Shown: piece by piece, positions 18,172 to 26,261 of the stretch
How the letters are laid out: every line of letters begins with the position of its first letter
How positions within the stretch are numbered: the stretch's first letter is position 1
Assembly: GCF_000349845.1 (NCBI RefSeq)
Contig: NC_020829.1
Location: 1,116,001 to 1,180,000, forward strand
Length of the DNA stretch: 64,000 bases
Reading direction: 5' to 3'
Source of the DNA: Pseudomonas sp. ATCC 13867
GTDB taxonomy: Bacteria > Pseudomonadota > Gammaproteobacteria > Pseudomonadales > Pseudomonadaceae
Translations under genes and position numbers: made by a program
Notes under the pieces: generated by a model
The model's database searches: none
The model's input: only the letters and a program-made list of their open reading frames with translations
What the model was told of the DNA's origin: nothing

Positions 18172-19182
18172 TCAGCGTTGGTGGCGGATGCGTGGGTTGG
18201 CCAGACCGTAGAGGATGTCCACGGTGAAGTTGACCAGGATCACCAGGGTCGCCACCAGGAGGATGCCGTTCTGCACCACCGGGTAGTCGCGGCGGCTGAT
18301 CGCGTCGATCAGCCATTTGCCGATGCCCGGCCAGGAGAAGATGGTCTCGGTGAGCACGGCACCGGCGAGCAGCGTGCCGACCTGCAGGCCGAACACCGTG
18401 AGCACCGGGATCATGGCGTTGCGCAGGGCGTGGATGAATACCACGCGGGCCGGCGACAGGCCCTTGGCGCGGGCGGTACGCACGTAGTCCTCGCGCAGCA
18501 CTTCGAGCATCGCCGAGCGGGTCATCCGGGCGATTACCGCCAGCGGGATGGTGCCCAGCACGATGGCCGGCAGGATCAGGTGGCGCACGGCGTCCACGAA
18601 CGCGCCTTCCTCGCCGGAGAGCAGGGTGTCGATGAGCATGAAGCCGGTCACAGGCGGAATGTCGTAGAGCAGGTCCAGGCGTCCGGACACCGGCGTCCAG
18701 CCCAGGCTCACGGAGAACAGCATGATCAGGATCAGGCCCCACCAGAAGATCGGCATCGAGTAGCCGGCCAGGGAGATCGTCATCACCCCGTGATCGAACA
18801 GTGAGCCTCGCTTCAGCGCTGCGATCACCCCGGCCAGCAGGCCGAAGGTGCCGGCGAACAGCAGGGCCGCCAGCGACAGTTCGAGGGTGGCGGGGAACAG
18901 GGTGAGGAACTCGTGCCAGACACTGTCGCGGGTGGTCAGCGATTCGCCGAGATCGCCCTGGGCGAGGTTGCCGATGTAGTCCAGGTACTGCTGGTAGAGC
19001 GGCTTGTCGAGGCCGAGACGGTGCATGGCTTCGGCGTGCATCTGCGGATCGACGCGGCGCTCACCCATCATCACTTCCACCGGGTCGCCGGGGATCAGGC
19101 GGATCAGCGCGAAGGTCAGCAGGGTGACGCCGAAGAAGGTCGGGATCAGCAACCCGAAGCGGCGGGCAATGAAACTGAGCAT
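18172..19182 (-). CDS. dppB: Dipeptide ABC transporter permease DppB
   Basis: 336 residues with an N-terminal helix, the family motif LIPGDPVEVMMGERR, and five more helices. The EAA loop reads YVRTARAKGLSPARVVFIHA. It is the first permease gene after the dppA4-like binding protein, and a small hairpin lies between them. It serves several binding proteins encoded further up the same region. Confidence 0.95.
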   Translation of the reverse strand: MLSFIARRFGLLIPTFFGVTLLTFALIRLIPGDPVEVMMGERRVDPQMHAEAMHRLGLDKPLYQQYLDYIGNLAQGDLGESLTTRDSVWHEFLTLFPATLELSLAALLFAGTFGLLAGVIAALKRGSLFDHGVMTISLAGYSMPIFWWGLILIMLFSVSLGWTPVSGRLDLLYDIPPVTGFMLIDTLLSGEEGAFVDAVRHLILPAIVLGTIPLAVIARMTRSAMLEVLREDYVRTARAKGLSPARVVFIHALRNAMIPVLTVFGLQVGTLLAGAVLTETIFSWPGIGKWLIDAISRRDYPVVQNGILLVATLVILVNFTVDILYGLANPRIRHQR

Positions 19183-19211
19183 GGTGGCGGAGGACTCCTC
19201 ATCGCGCGGCT

Positions 19212-19233
19212 GCCCGCCGGAATGCTGGCGGGC
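19212..19233 (-). terminator. Hairpin between dppA4 and dppB
   Basis: GCCCGCC/GGCGGGC stem (19212-19218, 19227-19233), 8-base loop, in the 64-base gap. There is no clear U tract in the minus-strand direction. It more likely stabilises dppA4 mRNA or attenuates read-through than stops it fully. Confidence 0.5.
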
Positions 19234-19246
19234 GCCGCTTTTCTTG

Positions 19247-20842
19247 TCACTTCACCCGGGTTTCGGAAACCCGCACGTCGGCGAAGTTGTTATTGCTTAG
19301 CGGGCTGATGGTGTAGCCCTCGATGTCGCTGCGGCGCACATTGAACAGCTTAGGATGCGCCAGGGGAATCCACGGCGCTTGCTCGTGGAATATCTTTGTC
19401 GCCTTTTCATAAAGTTCCTGCCGTTTCGATCGTTCGTCGGTGCGCCGGGCCTGCTGGATCAACGATTCGAAGGCTGCGTCGCACCAGCGCGCCTGGTTTT
19501 CCCCGGACTTCGCCGCGGCGCAGCTGAGGTTGGGGCTGAGGAAGTTGTCCGGATCGCCGTTGTCGCCGGCCCAGCCGAGCAGCGAGAGGTCGTGTTCGCC
19601 GGCCTTGGAGCGCTTGAGCAGCTCGCCCCATTCCAGCGCGCGGATCTGCAGTTCGATACCAACCTTGGCGAGATCCGCCTGCATCATCTGTGCCGCCAGC
19701 GCCGGATTGGGAATGGTCGGCGAGCTGCCGTTGCGGATGAACAGCGTCAGCTTCGCGCCCTCCGCCCCGGCCTCCTTCAGCAGGGCCCGGGCGCGCGCGG
19801 GGTCGTGCGGCCAGTCCTGGAGCCGCTCGTTGTAGCCGAGCAGCGTCGAGGGGTAGGGGTTGACCGCCGGCGTCGCCGCGCCGGGGCCGAACACCGCGTC
19901 CAGCAGCGCCTGCTTGTCGATCGCCAGGTTGATGGCCTGGCGCACGCGCGCGTCGTCCAGCGGCTTGTGTTGGGTATTGAGGGCGACGTAGGTGGTCAGC
20001 AGGGCGTCGGTGCTGTCCACCGCCAGGCCCGCTTCCTTCTGCAACTGCGGCACGTCGGTCGGCTTGGGGTAGAGCGCGACCTGGCACTCGCCGCGGCGCA
20101 GTTTCTGCATGCGCACGTTGGGGTCGAGGGTGATGGCGAACACCAGGTTGTCGATCGCCGGCTTGCCGCCGAAGTAGTCCGGATTGGCCTTGTAGCGGAC
20201 CTGTGCGTCGCGGGCGTAGCGGCTGAAGACGAAGGGGCCGGTGCCGATCGGCTGGGCGTTGAGCCGGTCCTGCCGGCCGGCCTCGAGCAACTGGTCGCCG
20301 TACTCGGCCGAGTAGATGGAGGCGAAGCTCATGGCCATGTCGGCGAGGAAGGGCGCCTCCGGGTGGTTCAGGGTGAAGCGCACGGTCAGGTCGTCGAGCT
20401 TGTCCACCGACTTGATCAGCTCGCCCATGTTCATCGCTTCGAAGTAGGCGTAGCCGCGTGGCGCCGAATCGTGCCAGGGATGCTGCGGGTCCAGCGCGCG
20501 CCGGAAGCTCCAGAGCACGTCGTCGGCGTTGAAGTCGCGGTCGGGCTTGAAGTACGCGGTGCTGTGGAACTTCACCCCCGGGCGCAGGTGGAAGGTGTAG
20601 GCCAGCCCGTCGGGGCTGACCTCCCAGCTCTGCGCCAGGGACGGGACGATCTCCGTGGTGCCCAGGCGGAACGCCACCAGGCGGCTGAACACCGTCTCGG
20701 CGGCGGCGTCGGCGGTGACCGCGCCGGTGTACTGGACGATGTCGAAGCCTTCCGGGCTGGCTTCGGTGCAGACCACCAGGTTCTGCGCCAGCGCGGGGCC
20801 GGCGCCGAGCGCCAGGAGCAGGGGCAGGTAGCGCGGGTTCAT
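19247..20842 (-). CDS. dppA4: Peptide-binding protein DppA4
   Basis: A family-5 periplasmic solute-binding protein of 531 residues. The signal peptide ends near residue 19 (GPALA-QN). The mature start LVVCTEASPEGFDIVQYTG and the C-terminal PLSNNNFADV are very similar to the dppA2 product, so these two form one subfamily. The motif GWAGDNGDPDNFLSPNLSC, a Gly-Asp-Asn-Gly-Asp core, is shared by all four binding proteins here. It captures di/tripeptides for DppBCDF. Directly upstream of dppB. Confidence 0.92.
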   Translation of the reverse strand: MNPRYLPLLLALGAGPALAQNLVVCTEASPEGFDIVQYTGAVTADAAAETVFSRLVAFRLGTTEIVPSLAQSWEVSPDGLAYTFHLRPGVKFHSTAYFKPDRDFNADDVLWSFRRALDPQHPWHDSAPRGYAYFEAMNMGELIKSVDKLDDLTVRFTLNHPEAPFLADMAMSFASIYSAEYGDQLLEAGRQDRLNAQPIGTGPFVFSRYARDAQVRYKANPDYFGGKPAIDNLVFAITLDPNVRMQKLRRGECQVALYPKPTDVPQLQKEAGLAVDSTDALLTTYVALNTQHKPLDDARVRQAINLAIDKQALLDAVFGPGAATPAVNPYPSTLLGYNERLQDWPHDPARARALLKEAGAEGAKLTLFIRNGSSPTIPNPALAAQMMQADLAKVGIELQIRALEWGELLKRSKAGEHDLSLLGWAGDNGDPDNFLSPNLSCAAAKSGENQARWCDAAFESLIQQARRTDERSKRQELYEKATKIFHEQAPWIPLAHPKLFNVRRSDIEGYTISPLSNNNFADVRVSETRVK

Positions 20843-20852
20843 GCCGGTTCTC

Positions 20853-22232
20853 CTACAGCAGGGCGAAGGGGAAGGTGCTGACCAGGCGGATTTCGTCGAC
20901 GCTGCCGTCGACCTGGTTCTGGCTGGCCAGGTGCTTCATGTACATCAGGCGGAACCTGGTACTCCGGAGCGGCCCGTCCTGGATCACGTAGGTGCCCATC
21001 AGGCCCAGTTCGTGGTGCTTTTCGCCATCCTGGGCGCGGACCTCGGCGTAGTTGCCGAAGGCGCCATTGCGGTCCCCGTCGTAATGGGTGCCGTCGATGT
21101 CCCAGCCCTTGGCGTACCACACCGCGGTGGTCAGGCCGGGCACGCCGTAGGGCGCGAAGTCAGTGCCGTAGCGCAACTGCACGGACTTCTCGTTGGGTCC
21201 GTTGTAGTCCGACAGCAGCGAGTTGGCCAGGTAGATGGCCGAGGTCTCGTGCACGTAGTCGAAATACTCGTTGCCGTCGACCTGCTGCCAGCCGAGCATC
21301 AGCGAGTGGGCGCCGTGGCCGAGGGTGAAGGCCAGGCTCCAGGTGTCGTTGTCGATGTAGCCCGCCTCGCGGTTGCCGGTGTCGCGGGTGCTGTAGAGGT
21401 TGAAGCTGGTGTTCAGCAGCAGCCTCTGCGCATCGCCCAGGTCGTGGGAGAGGCCGAGGTAGTACTGATTCCAGATGTTCTCGAAGTGGCCGCCGTAGGC
21501 CATCACCGACAGGTTCCCGGCGACCTTGTAGCTGCCGCCGATGTAGCTGTAGCGGTCGCCCTTGACCTGGCGCGTGCCGTACTCGGTGGTGAAGTCCTCG
21601 TCGCCCGCCCCGGTGCGCGGGCTGGCGCGGGTGAAGCTGCCGGCCTGCAGCGGGAGGCCGGCCAGTTCCTCGCTGAGCAGCGCCACGCCGTTGAAGCTCG
21701 ACGGCAGGGCGCGGTTGTCGATGCTGTTGAACACCGGTGTCTCGACCTGGAAACGCCCGGCCTTGAGTTCGGTGTTGGAAACGCGCAGGCGCAGGTTGGC
21801 GATGCCCATCTTCGACCACTCGTCCACGGCCTCGCCATCGCTGTGGGTGAGGGTGCGGTTGCCGCCACCGCCGATCACACCCTTGCCACGCTCCAGGTTG
21901 ATGGCGTTGAAACCGGCCACGTCGAGGCCGAAGCCCACGGTGCCCTGGGTGTAGCCGGAGCTGTACTGGAGGATGGTGCCCTGCACCCAGGTGCGGCGGC
22001 TGTGGGTGAATTCCGAACCGCCGTCCTTGGGAATGCGGAAGCCGAAGCTGTCGTGCATCTGCTCGCGGGAGGCGAAGTTGCGCGTGGTCAGGGTCAGGCT
22101 CTGGCCCTCGACGAAGCCTGTGGCGCCGGCCTGGCCCCTGTTCGCATCGTCCTCGGCGGCCCAGGCCTGGCCGAGCAGCCCGGCGCCGATCGCCAGGCCC
22201 AGTACGGCGGGTTTGAAATACGGACACTGCAT
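20853..22232 (-). CDS. opdP: OprD-family outer-membrane porin OpdP
   Basis: 459 residues. The signal peptide is about 24 residues (GLLGQAWA-AE). OprD-family features include the opening SLTLTTRNF, RRTWVQGTILQYSSGYT, the plug/loop region ETPVFNSIDNRALPSSFNGV and amphipathic strands to the end. In P. aeruginosa OpdP (OpdD) passes glycine-glutamate type dipeptides and supports peptide growth. ATG 22232 has AAGGAGC 8 bases upstream. The barrel ends FPFALL rather than in an aromatic residue, a minor oddity. Its stop is 10 bases from dppA4, so it likely belongs to the same transcript. Confidence 0.92.
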   Translation of the reverse strand: MQCPYFKPAVLGLAIGAGLLGQAWAAEDDANRGQAGATGFVEGQSLTLTTRNFASREQMHDSFGFRIPKDGGSEFTHSRRTWVQGTILQYSSGYTQGTVGFGLDVAGFNAINLERGKGVIGGGGNRTLTHSDGEAVDEWSKMGIANLRLRVSNTELKAGRFQVETPVFNSIDNRALPSSFNGVALLSEELAGLPLQAGSFTRASPRTGAGDEDFTTEYGTRQVKGDRYSYIGGSYKVAGNLSVMAYGGHFENIWNQYYLGLSHDLGDAQRLLLNTSFNLYSTRDTGNREAGYIDNDTWSLAFTLGHGAHSLMLGWQQVDGNEYFDYVHETSAIYLANSLLSDYNGPNEKSVQLRYGTDFAPYGVPGLTTAVWYAKGWDIDGTHYDGDRNGAFGNYAEVRAQDGEKHHELGLMGTYVIQDGPLRSTRFRLMYMKHLASQNQVDGSVDEIRLVSTFPFALL

Positions 22233-22332
22233 GGGATTGCTCCTTCTTCTTCGTTGTTGTTTTCCAGACGGCAAACGCATCCCGCCGCGCCTGCCGGGGC
22301 GGGCGCGCTGGGAATAGGCAGTGGCGAAACGA

Positions 22333-22361
22333 AGGGCCGCCCGGTCTGCGCCGGGCCGGCC
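22333..22361 (-). terminator. Terminator after dppA3
   Basis: A 10-bp GC stem with one bulged base (22335-22344 with 22351-22361), followed on the minus strand by CTTCGTTTC. It lies about 30 bases beyond the dppA3 stop and separates it from opdP. Confidence 0.65.
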
Positions 22362-22389
22362 TGCCTGCGGCGGACGCCGCGGGCTTCGG

Positions 22390-23997
22390 CTAGGGCTGGT
22401 TGCTCACGCCGTAGAACGAGTTGCGCCCGAAGGGGCTGATGAGGAAGCCGTGCACCGACTTGTGCATGGGCTGGTACACGGTGGAGTGGGCGATGGGGCT
22501 GATGGGCAACTGCCGGGCGAGCAGTTGCTGGGCCTGCTGGTAGAGGGCGACGCGCTGGGCGTGGTCATTGGTCGCCTTGGCCTGCTTCACCAGCTTGTCG
22601 TAGGCCGGGTCGCACCACTTGGAGACGTTGTTGCCGTTGACCGAATCGCAGCCGTAGAGAGTGCCCAGCCAGTTGTCCGGGTCGCCGTTGTCGCCGGTCC
22701 AGCCGAACAGGATGGCGTCGTGCTCGCCGGCGTGGGCGCGCTTGATGTACTCGCCCCACTCGTAGCTGACGATCTTCGCCTTGATGCCCACCTTGGCCCA
22801 GTCGGCCTGGATCATCTCGGCCATCAGCTTGGCGTTGGGGTTGTAGGGGCGCTGCACCGGCATGGCCCACAGGGTGATTTCGGTGCCTTCGGCGATGCCG
22901 GCCTGCTTCAGCAGGGCGCGGGCCTTGTCCGGGTCGTAGGCCTGGCCCTTGATCGATTCGTCATAGGACCACTGGGTCGGCGGCATGGCGTTGACCGCCA
23001 GTTGGCCGGCGCCCTGGTAGATGGCCTCGATGATCGCCTGCTTGTTCACCGCCATGTCCAGCGCCTGGCGCACCTCGACGCGGTCCAGCGGCTGGTGGGT
23101 GACGTTGTAGGCCAGGTAGCCGAGGTTGAAGCCCGGCTGCGACGGCATGTCCAGGTTGGTGTCCTGCTTCAGCGAGTCGAGATCCGCCGGGCGCGGGTTG
23201 AGGCTGATCTGGCATTCGCCGGCCTTGAGCTTCTGCATGCGCACCGAGGCGTCGGTGTTGATGGCGAAGATCAGGTTGTCCAGACGCACGTCCTCGGGTT
23301 TCCAGTAATCCTTGTTGGCCTTGAAGCGGATCAGCGCGTCCTTCTGGTAGCGGCTGAGCACGAAGGGCCCGGTGCCGATGGGCTTCTGGTTGATCTCGCT
23401 GGCCTTGCCCTGGCTGAGCAACTGGTCGGCGTACTCGGCGGACTGGATCGCGGCGAAGCTCATCGCCAGGTTCTGGATGAAGGCGGCGTCGACCTCGTTG
23501 AGGGTGAAGCGGACGGTATGGTCGTCGAGCTTCTCCACCCTGGCGATGTTGCGGTCCAGCCCCATGTCGGTGAAGTAGGGGAACTCGGTGGGGTAGGCCT
23601 TGCGGAAGGGGTGGTCCTTGTCGAGCATGCGCTGGAAGGTGAAGACCACGTCGTCGGCGTTGAACTCGCGGGTCGGCTTGAAATAGCCGGTGCTGTGGAA
23701 CTTCACGCCGCGGCGCAACTGGAAGGTCCAGGTCTTGCCGTCGGCACTGGTTTCCCAGCTTTCGGCCAGGGCCGGCACGGCCTCGGTGCCGCCGCGCTCG
23801 AACTGCACCAGGCGGTTGAACAGGGTTTCCGAGGTGGCGTCGTAGTCGGTGCCGGTCGTGTACTGGCCCGGGTCGAAGCCGGCCGGGCTGCCTTCGGAGC
23901 AGAACACCAGATTGCTGGCGGCGAAGCTCGCCGAGCTGGCCAGCAGCAGGCTGCCGGCGACCAGAGAATGCATGGAGATACGACGCTTCATACGCAT
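22390..23997 (-). CDS. dppA3: Peptide-binding protein DppA3
   Basis: A family-5 solute-binding protein of 535 residues. ATG 23997 is preceded by GAGG at 6 bases. The signal peptide ends in SASFA-AS. The mature start LVFCSEGSPAGFDPGQYT and the C-terminus PFGRNSFYGVS group it with DppA1, not with DppA2/A4. The GWTGDNGDPDNW core motif is present. PsdR-type operator candidates lie upstream, in agreement with known PsdR repression of dppA3 in P. aeruginosa. Confidence 0.92.
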   Translation of the reverse strand: MRMKRRISMHSLVAGSLLLASSASFAASNLVFCSEGSPAGFDPGQYTTGTDYDATSETLFNRLVQFERGGTEAVPALAESWETSADGKTWTFQLRRGVKFHSTGYFKPTREFNADDVVFTFQRMLDKDHPFRKAYPTEFPYFTDMGLDRNIARVEKLDDHTVRFTLNEVDAAFIQNLAMSFAAIQSAEYADQLLSQGKASEINQKPIGTGPFVLSRYQKDALIRFKANKDYWKPEDVRLDNLIFAINTDASVRMQKLKAGECQISLNPRPADLDSLKQDTNLDMPSQPGFNLGYLAYNVTHQPLDRVEVRQALDMAVNKQAIIEAIYQGAGQLAVNAMPPTQWSYDESIKGQAYDPDKARALLKQAGIAEGTEITLWAMPVQRPYNPNAKLMAEMIQADWAKVGIKAKIVSYEWGEYIKRAHAGEHDAILFGWTGDNGDPDNWLGTLYGCDSVNGNNVSKWCDPAYDKLVKQAKATNDHAQRVALYQQAQQLLARQLPISPIAHSTVYQPMHKSVHGFLISPFGRNSFYGVSNQP

Positions 23998-24131
23998 GCC
24001 TAACCTCGTTGTTCTTTTTCTGAGGGAGCCTGGCATGGGCGTTGTGGGCCTGCGCCGGCTCGGGCGCCATCGCTCCTCCGTGGGCGATGGCCGGATGTCG
24101 CCGGGGGCGCCGGCGAATGTCGAACGCGAAG

Positions 24132-24166
24132 TTAAGTCAGGGTGAAATTAAGGTCAACTTAAATTC
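24132..24166. promoter_or_regulatory. Candidate PsdR operator upstream of dppA3
   Basis: TTAAG at 24132-24136, then TTAAG-GTCAA-CTTAA (24148-24162) running into ACTTAAATTC (24157-24166). The same words recur in the psdR-mdpA gap. This fits a repressor dimer site. Assignment to PsdR is inferred. Confidence 0.55.
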
Positions 24167-24216
24167 AGTGCCACTGCAAAAATCGGAAGCGTCCTTCCAC
24201 ACTCGGGGAATATCTT

Positions 24217-24780
24217 TCAGGTGCCCGGATGCTCGCCGAACAGCGGCATGGTAGTGACGGTCAGCACTTCGGCGGTTTCCTCGCCGGCATTGCGCAGGCA
24301 GTGCGGCTTGCCGGCATCGAAGTGCACCGAGTCGCCGGGGCCCAGGGGGTAGCTGCGGCCGTCGATGGTGTAGACGATGTTGCCGCTGAGCACGTAGGCG
24401 AATTCCGCGCCCTCGTGGGCGATCAACTCGGACTGGTAGCCGGCCGGCATGTTCATCTTCACCGCGTTGAGCTGGTTGCCGGGGAAGGCCGTGGTCAGGC
24501 GTTCGTAGCCCAGCGGCTGGCCCTCGATGGTGTAGCGCACGCGCTCGCCCTGGTGGGAGTCCGGCTGGGCCTGCTGCGGCTGGTCGAACAGCTCGTTGAG
24601 CGGCACCCCGAGGGACCTGGCGATGCTGGCCAGGGAAGAGATGGAAACTCCGGTGAGGTTGCGCTCGGCCTGGGACAGGAAGCTGGCGGTCAGGCCGGAC
24701 TCGCTGGCCACCTGGCTGAGGGTCTTCTTCGCGGCGCGCCGGTAGCGGCGCAGGCGCTCTCCGATTCGATCGACGGTCAT
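24217..24780 (-). CDS. psdR: Peptide-utilisation repressor PsdR (XRE-cupin)
   Basis: 187 residues. An XRE helix-turn-helix at about 8-65 (KTLSQVASESGLTASFLSQA) is followed by a cupin sensor domain at about 110-180 (AYVLSGNIVYTIDGRSYPLG, then DSVHFDAGKPHCLRN). PsdR represses dppA3 and mdpA in P. aeruginosa, and loss-of-function mutants are selected during growth on protein. ATG 24780 gives the usual length. It is divergent from mdpA with 172 bases between starts and probably controls both sides. Confidence 0.93.
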   Translation of the reverse strand: MTVDRIGERLRRYRRAAKKTLSQVASESGLTASFLSQAERNLTGVSISSLASIARSLGVPLNELFDQPQQAQPDSHQGERVRYTIEGQPLGYERLTTAFPGNQLNAVKMNMPAGYQSELIAHEGAEFAYVLSGNIVYTIDGRSYPLGPGDSVHFDAGKPHCLRNAGEETAEVLTVTTMPLFGEHPGT

Positions 24781-24878
24781 GGGTTGAGCTCTTGGGGAAT
24801 GCCGGCAGTATACCGGCGAAGGATCACCGTGGGAGCGCACGATGGGAGGATTCCTCCTCTCAATGATTTTTCAGTTCT

Positions 24879-24922
24879 ACTTAAATTCTGTTTGGTGAGC
24901 TTTTTAAGCTGTGCTTAAATTT
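24879..24922. promoter_or_regulatory. Candidate PsdR operator in the psdR-mdpA gap
   Basis: ACTTAAATTC (24879-24888) and a perfect palindrome TTTAAGC-TGT-GCTTAAA (24903-24919) 31 bases before the mdpA start. This is the same TTAAG/CTTAA vocabulary as upstream of dppA3. Confidence 0.6.
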
Positions 24923-24952
24923 TCGCAGACTTTTCACCAGGAGAACTGGGCG

Positions 24953-26170
24953 ATGACAATGGGTGTTGGGGGGCGTACTCCCGAGCAGGCGTTGGCGGAT
25001 CTACGCGACATGAGCGGCGGCGTCGAGCCGATCGGGCTGGCCGAATACCGCGCCCGCGTGGCCGGCCTGCAGGCGCGCTTGAGCGAGCAGGGCATGGCGG
25101 CGGCGTTCATCGATGCCGGCAGCTACCTGCGCTATTTCAGCGGGGTGAAGTGGAACCCCAGCGAACGCCTGGTCGGCCTGCTGGTGCCCGCCGACGGCGA
25201 GCCGCTGTACCTCGCCCCGGCCTTCGAGGAGGGCACGGTGCGCGATTTCCAGGTGCTGCCCGGGGCGATCCGCACCTGGCAGGAGCACGAGAGCCCCTAT
25301 CGCCTGCTGGCGGATATGCTGGTGGAACTGGGCGTGCCGGCCGACGCCTGTCTTGGCCTATGCCCGAGCCTGCCGTTCGGCATGGTCGAGCGTCTGCGCC
25401 AGGCCGCCGGTTCGCTGCGCCTGGTGGATGCGAGCGCCGTGGTCGACCAGGGCCGGCAGCGCAAGTCGGCGGCCGAGCTGGCGCTGATGCAGCGCGCCAA
25501 GGACATGACCCTGGAAGTGCACAAGGCCGCCGCCAGCATCCTCCGCGAAGGCATCAGCGCCACCGAGATGGTGCGCTTCATCGAGGCGGCGCACCGCTGC
25601 GTCGGCGCCCCCGGCTCGACCTTCTGCATCGTGCTGTTCGGCGAGGACAGCGCTTTTCCCCACGGCGTGCGCGAGCCGCGCCCGCTGCGCGAGGGCGACA
25701 TGGTGCTGATCGACACCGGCTGCCAGCTGCACGGCTACCAGTCGGACATCACCCGCAGCTACGTCTTCGGCACGCCCAGCGACCGCCAGCGCGCCCTCTG
25801 GAACCTGGAAAAGGCCGCCCAGCTGGCGGCCTTCGATGCCGCCATGCCGGGCCAGCCCTGCCAGGCGGTGGACGCCGCCGCGCGGCGCTGCCTGGAAGCC
25901 GGCGGCCTGGGCCCGGACTACGCCTTGCCCGGCCTGCCGCACCGCACCGGCCACGGCATCGGCCTGGACGTGCATGAGGGCCCCTATCTGGTCCGCGGCG
26001 ACGAAACCCCGCTGGAAGCCGGCATGTGCTTCAGCAACGAGCCGATGATCTGCGTGCCGGGGGAGTTCGGTATCCGCCTGGAAGACCACTTCTACATGAC
26101 GGCCGAAGGGCCGCGCTGGTTCACCCAGCCGAGCCACTCGGTGGACGATCCGTTCGGCCTGGAAGCTTGA
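24953..26170 (+). CDS. mdpA: Metallo-dipeptidase MdpA (M24 family)
   Basis: 405 residues. An N-terminal creatinase-like domain (about 1-170) is followed by a pita-bread M24 domain. All five metal ligands are present: Asp254 (IDTGCQ), Asp265 (QSDITRS), His334 (HGIGLDVHEGP), Glu363 (FSNEP) and Glu377 (RLEDHF). It cleaves imported dipeptides in the cytosol and complements the dpp uptake genes around it. ATG 24953 follows CAGGAGAACTGGGCG. Repression by PsdR is known in P. aeruginosa, and candidate sites are visible upstream. Confidence 0.93.
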   Translation: MTMGVGGRTPEQALADLRDMSGGVEPIGLAEYRARVAGLQARLSEQGMAAAFIDAGSYLRYFSGVKWNPSERLVGLLVPADGEPLYLAPAFEEGTVRDFQVLPGAIRTWQEHESPYRLLADMLVELGVPADACLGLCPSLPFGMVERLRQAAGSLRLVDASAVVDQGRQRKSAAELALMQRAKDMTLEVHKAAASILREGISATEMVRFIEAAHRCVGAPGSTFCIVLFGEDSAFPHGVREPRPLREGDMVLIDTGCQLHGYQSDITRSYVFGTPSDRQRALWNLEKAAQLAAFDAAMPGQPCQAVDAAARRCLEAGGLGPDYALPGLPHRTGHGIGLDVHEGPYLVRGDETPLEAGMCFSNEPMICVPGEFGIRLEDHFYMTAEGPRWFTQPSHSVDDPFGLEA

Positions 26171-26186
26171 GGCTGGCGGCTCTTCG

Positions 26187-26251
26187 TAGGAGCGAGCTTG
26201 CTCGCGAATCGCTTTACTGCGGGGTTTTGTTCGCGAGCAAGCTCGCTCCTA
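26187..26251. repeat. REP element (complete pair)
   Basis: Arms at 26187-26208 and 26229-26251 with core GAGCGAGCTTGCTCGCGA and a 20-base AT-richer spacer. It lies between convergent mdpA and dppA2, ending 11 bases from the dppA2 stop. Confidence 0.92.
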
Positions 26252-26261
26252 CAGCAAAGGC

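Noticed and set aside
541..26251. CRISPR array from the repeated 23-base units
   Set aside because: The units are inverted pairs scattered over 25 kb, not direct repeats with regular spacers; they are REP elements.
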